The position numbers and the translations under genes are program-made. From NCBI RefSeq assembly GCF_008727715.1, contig NZ_CP044218.1, forward strand, positions 4,667,501-4,731,500: 64,000 nt of DNA, given 5' to 3'. This DNA comes from Mesorhizobium terrae. GTDB taxonomy: Bacteria > Pseudomonadota > Alphaproteobacteria > Rhizobiales > Rhizobiaceae. Below the pieces are notes generated by a model. The model saw only the letters and a list, made by a program, of their open reading frames with translations, was not told where the DNA came from and ran no database searches. Below, piece by piece: positions 45,575 to 54,610 of the stretch. How positions within the stretch are numbered: position 1 is the first letter of the stretch; each line of letters opens with the position of its first letter.

Positions 45575-46611
45575 GCGAGAGATTGCGCGCCTTCTACGGC
45601 CAGATCATCGCCGTGGCGATCGCCCTCGCCATCGGCGCGGTGATCATCGTGCTCGTCGACGAGAGCCCCATCAAGGTGTTCATGACGCTGCTCAGAGGCG
45701 CGTTCGGCGATCAGGCCAAGGTTGCCGGCACCCTGCTGCAGACGACGCCAATCCTGATCTGCGGCATCGCCGCCTGCATTGGCCTGCGCGGCGGCATGTT
45801 CAATGTCGGCATCGAGGGCCAGCTGTTCCTCGGCGGTTTCGCCGCTGCCTGGGTCGGCTTCGCCCTGCCACTGTCGGCCGGCCTGCATGTCGTGGTCGGC
45901 ATGGCGGTGGCGGTACTTGCCGGTGCCGCCTGGGTGGCGATCCCTGCTTATTTCCGCGCGCGCTACAACACCAACGAGGTCGTTTCGACGATCCTGTCGA
46001 ACTATGTCGCGGTGCTACTCACCTCTTACTTCACCATCTTCCTGTTCAAGCGTCCGGGTGGCTGGTCGGAGACCCCGCCGATCCTGCCGACGGCCTATTT
46101 GCCCGAACTGTTCTCGTTCTCGCGGCTCAACTGGGGCCTGGTCATCGGCCTCGCGCTGGCGCTCTTTGTCGCCTGGTTCTTCCGCCATACCGCCAAGGGC
46201 TACTCGGTCTCGATGGTCGGTTCGGCGCCGAAATTCGCCGAATATGGCGGCATCGACGTCAAGCGCCAAGGCTTCCTGGTGCTGCTCGCCTCGGGGGCGG
46301 TCGGCGGCCTTGCCGGGGGCATCGAGACGCTCGGCGTCCATCACCGCTTCATGGAGGGTTTTGCGCCCGGGTTCGGCTTCGACGGACTGATCGCGGCGCT
46401 GCTTGCCAACGGCTCGCCCATTGGCACCATCTTCACGGCGCTGTTCTTCGGCGCTCTGCGCAACGGCTCGCTGCTGCTCGAAACCGACACCAACGCCTCG
46501 CGCGAAATCATCACCGTCATCCAGGCCCTCATCATCCTCAGCGTTTCGGCGCAGGTCTTGATGAAGCGCCGCGGCGACAGCACGGCGGGAGAACGTCGAT
46601 GGAAGTTCTGA
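45571..46611 (+). CDS. BMP-type ABC importer permease 1
   Basis: 346 residues, about eight membrane helices, e.g. IIAVAIALAIGAVIIVLV, GLVIGLALALFVAWFF. Family marks: ICGIAACIGLRGGMFNVGIE and FGFDGLIAALLANGSPIGTI, the pattern of NupP/YufP-type permeases that pair with a BMP binding protein. It overlaps the ATPase gene by 4 bases and the second permease by 13. Confidence 0.92.
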   Translation: MSERLRAFYGQIIAVAIALAIGAVIIVLVDESPIKVFMTLLRGAFGDQAKVAGTLLQTTPILICGIAACIGLRGGMFNVGIEGQLFLGGFAAAWVGFALPLSAGLHVVVGMAVAVLAGAAWVAIPAYFRARYNTNEVVSTILSNYVAVLLTSYFTIFLFKRPGGWSETPPILPTAYLPELFSFSRLNWGLVIGLALALFVAWFFRHTAKGYSVSMVGSAPKFAEYGGIDVKRQGFLVLLASGAVGGLAGGIETLGVHHRFMEGFAPGFGFDGLIAALLANGSPIGTIFTALFFGALRNGSLLLETDTNASREIITVIQALIILSVSAQVLMKRRGDSTAGERRWKF

Positions 46612-47585
46612 GCAGCCTGTTTAATGTCGCGCTGCTGGTCGCCATGCTGCGAACCACGGCGCCGATCCTGCTCGTCGCTCTCGGCGGTTCGTTCACCACC
46701 AAGGCCGGCATCTTCAACATCGGCCTCGAGGGCCAGATGCTGGTCGGCGCATTCTTCGCGGTGCTCGGCTCGATCTGGTCGGGCTCGGCCCTGGTCGGCG
46801 TCGCCTGTGGCGTGGCCGCGGCACTGATCTTCGCGCTCGCCTTCGCCGTGCTGGTGGTCTCTTTCCGCGCCAACGAGGTTGTCGTCGGCCTCGCGTTGAA
46901 CATCCTCGCAGGCGGCATGACGATTTCACTGATGAAGGCGATCTTCGGCACGCGTGGCTCGATCGTCGGCAAGGGCATCGTCGGCCTGCCCAAGGTGCAG
47001 ATCCCTGGTGCGCGAGACCTGTTGGGTTCGTGGGCACCGCTGGTCAACGGCTTCACGCCGATGGTCTATGTCGCCTTCATCGCCGTGCCGCTTTTGGTGC
47101 TGTTTTACAAGCGCACGCGGCTTGGTCTCTATATTCGCGTCGTCGGCGAAAAGCCCGAGGCTGCCGAGGCGCTCGGCATCTCCATCACCCGCGTGCGCTA
47201 CACCGCCTCGCTGCTCTGCGGCCTGCTGGCCGGTCTCGCCGGTGCGCATCTGTCGCTTGGCTACATCACCATGTTCACCGAGAACATGTCGTCTGGTCGC
47301 GGTTTCATGGCCGTCGCCATCCTGATCTTCTCGGCCGGCGATCCGCTCAAGGTGCTGGCGGGCTGTCTGCTGTTCGGCTTCGCCGACGCCTTCTCGCTGC
47401 GGCTCCAGACCTTCGGCTTCCCGTCCTACCTCATCCTGGCGGTCCCTTATCTGGTGGCACTGGTGGCACTGTTCGCTCTGTCCTACCGCAGCCGGCCGAA
47501 GATCATCCGCGAGACGCTGGAGAGTATGAAGAAGCTGCTCTCCGTCGAGAACAAGCCGGCCGGGACCGGCACCAACGCAGGTTGA
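46599..47585 (+). CDS. BMP-type ABC importer permease 2
   Basis: 328 residues with about nine membrane helices. LLVALGGSFTTKAGIFNIGLEGQMLVG is the counterpart of the same motif in permease 1, and GRGFMAVAILIFSAGDPLKV is typical of NupQ/YufQ. It forms the heterodimeric channel with permease 1. It ends 17 bases before the first nucleoside hydrolase gene, so uptake and hydrolysis are co-expressed. Confidence 0.92.
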   Translation: MEVLSSLFNVALLVAMLRTTAPILLVALGGSFTTKAGIFNIGLEGQMLVGAFFAVLGSIWSGSALVGVACGVAAALIFALAFAVLVVSFRANEVVVGLALNILAGGMTISLMKAIFGTRGSIVGKGIVGLPKVQIPGARDLLGSWAPLVNGFTPMVYVAFIAVPLLVLFYKRTRLGLYIRVVGEKPEAAEALGISITRVRYTASLLCGLLAGLAGAHLSLGYITMFTENMSSGRGFMAVAILIFSAGDPLKVLAGCLLFGFADAFSLRLQTFGFPSYLILAVPYLVALVALFALSYRSRPKIIRETLESMKKLLSVENKPAGTGTNAG

Positions 47586-47602
47586 AGGATCGCATCAGCA
47601 CA

Positions 47603-48616
47603 ATGGAACGCATCATCCTCGACGTGGATTCGGCCGGCGACGACATTCTCGCCGTGCTGTTTGCCGCGGCCAATCCGAACGTGAAGCTGGAGGCGGTGAC
47701 TACGTGCACCGGTGCCGCCGGCCCGATCGAGCAGGTTACCAATGTCGTGCTCAACACGCTGTCGCTCGCCGGCCGCGACGACATTCCGGTTCACGCCGGC
47801 GCCTGGCGGCCGATCGTCGGTCACTCCAGGGCCGACATGGAAGCGCCTGTGCATTTCGAAAAGACGCTTACCGCCCGCTTCGGCGACCGGCTGAAGAAGT
47901 TCAACCCGCCTGCGTCAAAACCAAAGCGCGATGCGACGCCGGGCCATGCTGTCGATTTCATCATCAAGACGGTGATGGCCAATCCCGGCCAGATCACGCT
48001 TGTCACCACCGGCCCGCTGACCAATGCGGCGATGGCGCTGTTGCAGGAATCCCGGCTCGCCGGGGCGCTGAAGCGGCTTTTAGTGCTCGGCGGCACCTTT
48101 ACCACGCCCGGTAACATCACGCCGGTGACCGAATACAACATCTGGGCCGATCCGGAAGCGTCGCGCATCGTGCTCAACGCCGAGGTCGACAAGATCCTCG
48201 TGCCACTCGACATTTGCGAAGACAACCGCGTCGCCACCTCCATGCTGACGCGCGACGACATCGCCGACATGCAGGCGAAATCGAAGGATAATCCCGTCCT
48301 CGACATGATCGCCGACGTGTTCCCGATCTATATCGACATCTGGCGCGAGTTCTTCGGCCTCGTCGGCTTCCCGCTCGACGACGTCATCACCGTGGCGCTG
48401 GCCTTCGATCCCGAACTTTCGACTCTGACCGAGCCGCTGTTCGTCGACGTGCTGATCGACGGCCGCGTCTCGCGCGGCCAGACGGTCGCCTATCGTGGCT
48501 TCCAGATATTGCCCGGTGGCGGCCCGAAGACGACGCGCATCGGCACCGATCTCGAAGGCCGCCGCTTCCTCGACATGTTCAAAGAAACCATCGCGCGTTA
48601 CGAGCGGACGGCGTGA
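47603..48616 (+). CDS. Nucleoside hydrolase (IunH family), atypical N-terminal motif
   Basis: 337 residues. Inosine/uridine-preferring hydrolases bind Ca2+ with DTDPGxDD. Here the motif is DVDSAGDD (Asp7, Asp9, Asp13, Asp14), so all acidic ligands stay but Pro-Gly is replaced by Ser-Ala. The catalytic-loop equivalents LVTTGPLTNAAMAL and TPVTEYNIWADPEAS are present, and GFPLDDVITVALAF replaces the usual His-containing loop (typically MHDP), suggesting altered base specificity. It lies directly after the importer permeases. It should cleave an N-glycosidic bond of the imported compound in the cytoplasm. Confidence 0.88.
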   Translation: MERIILDVDSAGDDILAVLFAAANPNVKLEAVTTCTGAAGPIEQVTNVVLNTLSLAGRDDIPVHAGAWRPIVGHSRADMEAPVHFEKTLTARFGDRLKKFNPPASKPKRDATPGHAVDFIIKTVMANPGQITLVTTGPLTNAAMALLQESRLAGALKRLLVLGGTFTTPGNITPVTEYNIWADPEASRIVLNAEVDKILVPLDICEDNRVATSMLTRDDIADMQAKSKDNPVLDMIADVFPIYIDIWREFFGLVGFPLDDVITVALAFDPELSTLTEPLFVDVLIDGRVSRGQTVAYRGFQILPGGGPKTTRIGTDLEGRRFLDMFKETIARYERTA

Positions 48617-48627
48617 AGAGTGCAATC

Positions 48628-49557
48628 ATGAAACCTACACCCATCCTCTTCGACTGCGACCCCGGCCACGACGACGCCATCGCCCTGGTCATGGCGCATC
48701 GCTCGCCAGCCATCGAACTGCTCGGCGTCACCACCACCTGCGGCAATGCCGAGCTGGAAAAGACGACGACCAACGCCTTGCGCATCCTCGAATACATCGG
48801 CGCCGGCGACGTGCCAGTCGCTGCCGGCTGCCACCGCCCGCTGGCGCGACCGCTGGTGCTCGGCACCGCCGACGGTCCGAGTGGCCTCGAAGGTTCGCCC
48901 TACCTGCCGCAGGCGACCATCAAGCCGGTCGATCAGCATGCGGTCGACTTCCTTGCCGACAAGCTTCTGGCCTCGCCCGAGCCGCTGCTCGTGGTCGCCA
49001 CCGGACCGCTCTGCAACATCGGCCTATTGATCCTCAAGCACCCCGAGGTGCTGCCCAAGATCAAGGAACTGATCTGGATGGGCGGCGTGTTCTACCGCAA
49101 GAGCGAGATCATCACGCCGACCGAGTTCAACGCCTTCTGCGATCCCGAAGCGCTGAAGATCGTGCTCGATTCCGGCGTGCCGATCCTCATGGTCGGCCTC
49201 GACGTGACCATGCGGGTGCTGGTCGAGAAGGCGCAATATGCCGAACTCGCCACCATCGACACGCCGCTGGGCAAGCTCGTCAACGACTGGCTGCTGTTCT
49301 ACGAGAAGCTGCATCGCAACTCGATGGGCGTCGGCGGCGCTATGCACGACCCGCTAGCGCTGGCGCTGGCCATCGATCCCACACTGGTCAAGACCCGGCC
49401 GGCCCATATCGCCGTCGACCTGACCGGCACCCATACCTTCGGCGCAACCGTCGCCGACTTCTGGGGCGAGCGCGGCGAGAAAGACAACGCCAGGATTGCC
49501 TACGACGTCGATGCCGACCGCTTCTTCAAGTTGATGTTCGATCTTTTGAGAGATTGA
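48628..49557 (+). CDS. Nucleoside hydrolase (IunH family), canonical
   Basis: 309 residues. Canonical Ca2+ motif FDCDPGHDD (Asp9, Asp11, Asp15, Asp16), LVVATGPLCNIGLLI, EFNAFCDPEALKIV, and the His loop GGAMHDPLALALAI. I chose the ATG at 48628 with GAAGAG upstream; a GTG at 48613 overlapping the previous stop is equally possible and would add five residues. It probably cleaves purine or pyrimidine nucleosides into ribose and base. Having two divergent hydrolases in one operon implies two substrates or two steps. Confidence 0.9.
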   Translation: MKPTPILFDCDPGHDDAIALVMAHRSPAIELLGVTTTCGNAELEKTTTNALRILEYIGAGDVPVAAGCHRPLARPLVLGTADGPSGLEGSPYLPQATIKPVDQHAVDFLADKLLASPEPLLVVATGPLCNIGLLILKHPEVLPKIKELIWMGGVFYRKSEIITPTEFNAFCDPEALKIVLDSGVPILMVGLDVTMRVLVEKAQYAELATIDTPLGKLVNDWLLFYEKLHRNSMGVGGAMHDPLALALAIDPTLVKTRPAHIAVDLTGTHTFGATVADFWGERGEKDNARIAYDVDADRFFKLMFDLLRD

Positions 49558-49576
49558 AGGTTGCACTTCAAATAGT

Positions 49577-49612
49577 GAGGAAGGGGAGGCTGGGCAGTCC
49601 CCTCCCTCGTTT
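49577..49612 (+). terminator. Likely operon-end hairpin
   Basis: GAGGAAGGGGA and TCCCCTCCCTC pair (one mismatch) around a 10-base loop, 20 bases after the nucleoside hydrolase stop, followed by a short GTTTG tract. A moderately strong terminator for the importer operon. Confidence 0.65.
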
Positions 49613-51178
49613 GTGAGAGCCGCCCCTATGGATGTCTGCCGCGCGTCACAAGCTGTGTTGCGGTCGCGTGATGCGCAAGCCTTGCCGGTGACGCCAGGGG
49701 GAACACGTGCAGATCCTTTTTCGGTTTGTCAGCTCGGGAATGGGTAAAGATGCCTCAATCATCGGCGCCACAGGAGCACGAAGTACATTCACTCTAAGTC
49801 CAACCCTGCCGTGATCGTGATGGCTGGATGGGCCGTTGGTTCAACGCAGGAACGACGCGCAAAAGGAAAACCGGATGTTAGGCTCGGTCACGTGCCCAAT
49901 GTCGGTGATCCGGGAGGGAACTATTCATCATCCGGGCCGGAATCGATGAACCTGAGTATGCGCCCGTCGACGGGAATGAGCTTCTCGCTGCAACACTGGT
50001 AGCCCGCGGCTTGGCCTGGTAGGCGAAAACCTTCGAGATCTTAGCGGCCGGCCTGATGTCTCGGATAGACACGGATCGAGCTGTTTATGAGTATGCCCAC
50101 CGACTGCCGATTCCGGCGCGACCGCGACGTCCAGCGGAATCACCGCCAAGGTCTGCGTTCAGGAAGCTGCGAGGCCGATCTCTACGGCCGAAACGACGGC
50201 GCATTGCTGTCCGGAGTGAGTGACCGCGCTATTTCTCTCGTTTTTCAATCTTTAGATTTGGGAGGTCGGGTCGCATGGATACCACACCGGCCTCCTTCAA
50301 GGCTGTGTATCCAACTTTTTTGAGGAGCTTCTCTGTTTTGGCGCGCTCCTTGTCGAGTGCGCTCTCACGCTTGACCTTGGGCATTCGTCCTCCATCTGAA
50401 ACATTGTCGTTCGCCAGCAAATAGATTGCCAGCACTATCGCGGACGATGTCAGCTTTGATGTCGCGGCAGAGACTACGTCAACGGCCGGAATGAGGGCGC
50501 AAAGCCGACATCCATCGCTCTGCCAGAAGGAATGTCCACCATGTCACTGCTGACTTGGGCAAACTTTGCCCGGCGGCATTTTTACTCGCAGTAAAATGGC
50601 CAGACACTAGCCTTGACGTCGCCCGCATATCTGGGCACACAGGTGATGCACAAATTGTGGCAAAGCGGCTTCGATAGAACAAATTTCCAAGCAAGATCAA
50701 TGATCTAGCAGAGATGCGAGATTTGCCTGACTGGGAATCCAGGTTCCCCAGCCAAACTGGATGCCTAATGCACAAATTGGCCCTCGCGCTTCTTCCATCC
50801 TTGTTGTCGCGATTGTTTCCGCAACACGAATCAACGGTTATCGGAAGACATCTCACACCTCGCAACAGCCCCATTGGCAGTTCGGCGGTGCCAGAACATC
50901 AGTCGCTTCTTCTGATCCGCAGACTGTTTTACGAACGGCTGGCTGGGATTGCAGGCCAATTCTAGCAGCCGGATGCCGGTTCTTCAGCTTTTCCACGGCG
51001 GTCGGCCTTCCCCCTGCGTGCGGGGCTATTCGGTCCGCCGTTGCACCGACATGCGGTTATTGAACGTAGTAACTATCCGACCGATGTGTTCGTCCAAATA
51101 CATAGTGGGTAGGCAGCTACCGGTTTGCGACTTATCACAGGGTATCTAGCACCCTAGAAAGCCTCGCTGACCGACAAT
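49613..51178. other. 1.6-kb interval, mostly without genes
   Basis: Apart from one possible 51-codon gene (50229-50384) I find no frame with a family signature, ribosome site and consistent codon bias. Base composition is lower in GC than the flanking operons, particularly around 50390-51130, as expected for decaying or foreign DNA. It separates the importer regulon from the sugar cluster. Confidence 0.6.
50229..50384 (-). CDS. Possible small basic protein
   Basis: 51 residues, very rich in Lys, Arg and Glu (MPKVKRESALDKERAKTEKL and GYTALKEAGVV). The start is supported by GGAGG four bases upstream of the ATG. The sequence suggests a short amphipathic helix. I do not recognise a family; it could be an intact small protein or the N-terminal relic of a longer one. 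Confidence 0.4.
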   Translation of the reverse strand: MPKVKRESALDKERAKTEKLLKKVGYTALKEAGVVSMRPDLPNLKIEKREK

Positions 51179-52072
51179 TCACGCATCCGTCGCGCGTACC
51201 GAAAACCTGGCGCTGGCGCGCATTTCGGCTCCGGGCTCCAGCCTTGTCATGCCGTGCGCGATCGGTCCTTCCGGCAGGTTGAACGCATCGACGGGGTGCG
51301 AGACCGGTTCGAAACAGAAGAAATCGGCGTCGCCCGACGGAGAAAACAGCACGTATTGATCCAGATGTTCGCTCGCCTCGATGATCACCGACAGGCCGCG
51401 ATCCGGCCAATCGATACGAGCATTGCGATCCCAGCCGGCGAACCAGTTGTTGACCCAGGACGACGGCAGTTTCCGTAGCGTGTTGAAATCCAGTTCCGGA
51501 TGATCGGCAACAGCTTCGACCGATCGCGGCAGGTGGTCGGTATGTTCCAACCAGGCTAGGTCGGAACTGGCGGTGAGACAGGTGTTGCGGTCCCGTACGA
51601 ACCACGGGTGGAATCCCAAGCCATAGGGCAAGGCGATCCCTGCCCTGTTCGTAGCAGTGAGCTCCATCACGAGGGTTGTTCCCTCCAACCGGTAGGTCAT
51701 CGAGGCATCGTAGCGGAATGGTCCCGGCCCCTTCCCTTCGAGAGTCAGTAGAACGGTCTCGTTCGTCTTTTCGGTGACTGTCCAGACCGAGGAGAATCCG
51801 CTGCCATGGATGGGGTATTTTTCCGTCGGCATGTTGCGCTCGACCGGATGAAACGTGCCATCGAAGGCAAAACCGCCGCCCGAGACGCGCCCCGAGAACG
51901 GGATCAGCAGGATGTTCGACAGGCCGAACGGCTGTTCGGTTTCAGGGTCGACCGAACGAAACACCGGCGTCCAGCCGCCTTTGTGCATCACATCGAAGGA
52001 CGTCAGCCCCGCCCCCAGATCCGGCCTGACGGTAATCCTGGCGACCGCATTGGACAGGCCGAGTGGCGCCAT
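51179..52072 (-). CDS. Aldose 1-epimerase (mutarotase) family protein
   Basis: 297 residues, galactose-mutarotase-like beta-sandwich: FGLSNILLIPFSGRVSGGGF, YPIHGSGFSSVW (conserved His), PYGLGFHPWFVRDR (second His), FCFEPVSHPVDAFNLP (catalytic Glu). These enzymes interconvert alpha and beta anomers, which supplies the anomer used by a sugar dehydrogenase. The ATG at 52072 overlaps the stop of the SDR gene (TGATG), so they are coupled. It is the last gene of a five-gene importer operon. Confidence 0.88.
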   Translation of the reverse strand: MAPLGLSNAVARITVRPDLGAGLTSFDVMHKGGWTPVFRSVDPETEQPFGLSNILLIPFSGRVSGGGFAFDGTFHPVERNMPTEKYPIHGSGFSSVWTVTEKTNETVLLTLEGKGPGPFRYDASMTYRLEGTTLVMELTATNRAGIALPYGLGFHPWFVRDRNTCLTASSDLAWLEHTDHLPRSVEAVADHPELDFNTLRKLPSSWVNNWFAGWDRNARIDWPDRGLSVIIEASEHLDQYVLFSPSGDADFFCFEPVSHPVDAFNLPEGPIAHGMTRLEPGAEMRASARFSVRATDA

Positions 52073-52827
52073 CACCAGCCGCCGTCGACATGGATGTTCT
52101 GGCCGGTGATCATGTCGGAGGCGGGCGAAACCAGGAACAGGACGAGCTCGGCAACGTGCCTTGGCTCGATCCGCGATTTCAGGCACTGATTTTCGAGGAT
52201 CCAGTCATTGTACTCCTGCAACCGGTCGGCGAAGACCCGCCGTTCGGCGTCCGAGACCACCGCGCCCGGCGAGACGGCGTTGACGCGCACCCCGTGCGCG
52301 CCGAGTTCACGGGCCAGCGTCTTGGTCAGGCCGAGCATGGCGCCCTTGGAAGCGACGTAAGGCACATAGCCATCCCAGCGGCCATTCAGCGTCACCGAAC
52401 AGAAATTGACGATCTTGCCATAACGCTTTTGCTTCATCTGAGCCGCCACCGCGCGTGTCAGCGCGAATGCCGCGGCTGAATTCACCCGCAACTGGTCTTC
52501 GTATTCCTCAAGCGAGAAGGCCTCGAACGGCTTGTTGATGATCAGGGCCGCATTGTTGATGAGGATATCGATGCCGCCCGAGCTTTCCGACAGCGCTTCC
52601 CCCCGCGCCTGCGTGCCGGAAAGGTCGTTGAGATCCTGGCCGACATAGGAAGACGCCACGCCGTGCTTCGCAGCAATCCCGGCGGCGAACGCCTCGCCGC
52701 CCTCGGCGTCCGGCCGGTCGAGCAGGAAGAGGTTGGTCCCGGCCTTGGCGAGAATATCGGCCTGGGCACGCCCCAGCGTTCCCAAAGCCCCGGTGAGAAG
52801 CACGTTTTTCCCGGCAAGTGTCGTCAT
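52072..52827 (-). CDS. Short-chain dehydrogenase (probable sugar dehydrogenase)
   Basis: 251 residues, classical SDR: LTGALGTLGRAQ nucleotide loop, LLDRPDAE (acidic residue favours NAD), NNAAL, Ser in VNFCSVT, YVASKGAM (Tyr, Lys). Starting at the ATG at 52827 leaves 7 bases after the ATPase gene. Being co-transcribed with a sugar importer and a mutarotase, it probably oxidises the imported aldose at C1 to a lactone. The SMP-30 lactonase encoded at 61994-62914 would act next. Confidence 0.85.
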   Translation of the reverse strand: MTTLAGKNVLLTGALGTLGRAQADILAKAGTNLFLLDRPDAEGGEAFAAGIAAKHGVASSYVGQDLNDLSGTQARGEALSESSGGIDILINNAALIINKPFEAFSLEEYEDQLRVNSAAAFALTRAVAAQMKQKRYGKIVNFCSVTLNGRWDGYVPYVASKGAMLGLTKTLARELGAHGVRVNAVSPGAVVSDAERRVFADRLQEYNDWILENQCLKSRIEPRHVAELVLFLVSPASDMITGQNIHVDGGW

Positions 52828-52834
52828 GGCGCTC

Positions 52835-53566
52835 TCACAGAAGCTCGTGGACTTCATCGATGGAGGTTTCGGCGGTCGGCCGATCGAAAACGATCTCGCC
52901 GCGCGCCATCGCCACGATCCGGTCGCAAGACTGGAACACGTGCTGCATGTTGTGCGAGATGAAGACGCCGGTCAGCCCCTGCGCCTTCAGCCCGCGCACG
53001 AAACCGATGACCTTGTTGGTTTCCTTCACCGACAGGTGATTGGTCGGCTCATCCAGGATCAGCACCTTCGACTTGAAGTGCATGGCGCGTGCGATCGCCA
53101 CGCCCTGCCGCTGACCGCCCGACAGTTCGCCGACCAGGGCATCCGGCGACCGCAGATGCAGATCGACGTCGGCGATGGCCTGGACGCTTTCCGCGCGCAT
53201 CCGCTTCTGGTCCATGAGGCCAAAGCCGCCAAGCTTCCATTTCAACGGCTCGCGGCCGATGAACAGGTTGCGGGCGATGGACATGGTCGGAACCATCGAA
53301 TTGTACTGGTAGATCGTCTCCAGGCCGTGATGCATGGCATCCTTCGGCGAGCGAAGGTGAACCTCCTTGCCCTCGATCAGGATTTCGCCCGCATCCTGGC
53401 GGTGGACCCCGGACAGGATCTTGATGAGGGTGGATTTGCCGGCACCGTTGTCGCCGACAAGGCCGACGGTTTCTCCAGGATGGATCGTCAGCGAAACGTT
53501 CTTGAGCGCGTGGACGCCGCTGTACCATTTCTGAAGGTTGCGGCATTCGATGATCGGCGTCGTCAC
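52835..53566 (-). CDS. Sugar ABC importer ATPase (single ABC domain, FrcA-like)
   Basis: 243 residues with one ABC unit: Walker A GDNGAGKST, Q-loop YQYNSM, signature LSGGQRQGVAIARAM, Walker B VLILDEPTNHL, H-loop FISHN. Sugar ATPases of the CUT2 group usually have two fused ABC domains; the single-domain form is that of the rhizobial fructose importer FrcA. The GTG start overlaps the permease stop (GTGA). It works as a homodimer on the cytoplasmic side. Confidence 0.9.
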   Translation of the reverse strand: MTTPIIECRNLQKWYSGVHALKNVSLTIHPGETVGLVGDNGAGKSTLIKILSGVHRQDAGEILIEGKEVHLRSPKDAMHHGLETIYQYNSMVPTMSIARNLFIGREPLKWKLGGFGLMDQKRMRAESVQAIADVDLHLRSPDALVGELSGGQRQGVAIARAMHFKSKVLILDEPTNHLSVKETNKVIGFVRGLKAQGLTGVFISHNMQHVFQSCDRIVAMARGEIVFDRPTAETSIDEVHELL

Positions 53567-54561
53567 TTGCGCACCTCCACCTTGATCTTGCGGGAGATCC
53601 TGGCCATCCAGGCGTTGGCGATGACCGCGAACATGGTGAGCAGGCCGATCGCGAACTTGAACCAGTTGGCATCGACGCGCGACAGAACCAGGCCGTTGTC
53701 GATGGTGCGAATGAGCAGCGTGCCGATGATGGCGCCGAACACCGTGCCGATGCCGCCGGCAAGCGCTGTGCCGCCGATGACCGCGGCGGCCACGGCCTGC
53801 AGCTCCAGCCCTTCGCCGATCGACGGCAGGGGCGAGCCGAGGCGCAACACCTGCAACAGGCCGGCAAAACCGGCAAGCATCGAACACAGCATGAAGCAGA
53901 TGATCTTCACGCGCTTGACCGGAATGCCCATCGAGGAAGCCGCCTCGTTGAAGCCGCCGGTGGCGCGGATCCAGTTGCCGAAATTCGTCAGCGACAGAAG
54001 CGCCGTGGCAAGGGCGGCGATGGCCACGAACCAGATGAAGGACATCCGCAAAATCGAACCCTGCCAGATATAGTCGGTAAACAGCCAGGTCGGCAGGTTG
54101 TCGGGCAACAGCGGCGGGAAGCCGCCCGAAATCACGATGGTGAGCGAGCGCGCGATGAACAGCATGCCGAGCGTCGTGATGAAGCTCGGTATGGCGAATT
54201 GCAGCGTGATGTAGCCGTTGATGAACCCGATCGCGGCACAGATCATCAACCCCAGCAACAGAGCCACCGGAAAGGGAACTCCGTCGTTCAGCATCACCGC
54301 TATGCTCATCGGCATCAGCGCGAAGACCGAACCCACCGAAAGGTCGAATTCGCCGCAGATCATCAGGATCGTCACGCCGATGGCCACCAGCGCCATTTCC
54401 GGCAGCAGGCCCATGACGCCCCGGATGTTTTCCATGGACAGCAGGATGCCGTTCGACTTGATCTGGAAAACCGCGATCAGGATGACGAGCAGCGCAAGGC
54501 CGGCAAGTTCGGGCTTGTCGAGATAGATTTTCAAAAACCGCTTCATAAGGCTCACACTCAT
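53563..54561 (-). CDS. Sugar ABC importer permease (CUT2, RbsC/FrcC-like)
   Basis: 332 residues with about nine membrane helices (ELAGLALLVILIAVFQI, PFPVALLLGLMICAAIGFIN). CUT2 marks are GEFDLSVGSVFAL, FITTLGMLFIARSL and GTALAGGIGTVFGAIIGTLL. I take the ATG at 54561; one at 54546 (MKRFLKIYL) is possible. An 11-bp hairpin lies just upstream, between this gene and the binding-protein gene. Confidence 0.9.
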   Translation of the reverse strand: MSVSLMKRFLKIYLDKPELAGLALLVILIAVFQIKSNGILLSMENIRGVMGLLPEMALVAIGVTILMICGEFDLSVGSVFALMPMSIAVMLNDGVPFPVALLLGLMICAAIGFINGYITLQFAIPSFITTLGMLFIARSLTIVISGGFPPLLPDNLPTWLFTDYIWQGSILRMSFIWFVAIAALATALLSLTNFGNWIRATGGFNEAASSMGIPVKRVKIICFMLCSMLAGFAGLLQVLRLGSPLPSIGEGLELQAVAAAVIGGTALAGGIGTVFGAIIGTLLIRTIDNGLVLSRVDANWFKFAIGLLTMFAVIANAWMARISRKIKVEVRK

Positions 54562-54566
54562 TGCCT

Positions 54567-54594
54567 GGCGCCCTGCCAAACCGGGCAGGGCGCC
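54567..54594 (-). terminator. Intercistronic hairpin after the sugar-binding-protein gene
   Basis: Perfect 11-bp stem GGCGCCCTGCC / GGCAGGGCGCC with a 6-base loop and no T-run. Typical stabiliser of binding-protein mRNA; partial termination is possible. Confidence 0.7.
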
Positions 54595-54610
54595 TGAGAA
54601 CATCGGAAGA

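Noticed and set aside
50479..50874. 131-codon open frame on the minus strand
   Set aside because: No start signal or domain; low-complexity ending and mixed codon use suggest chance.
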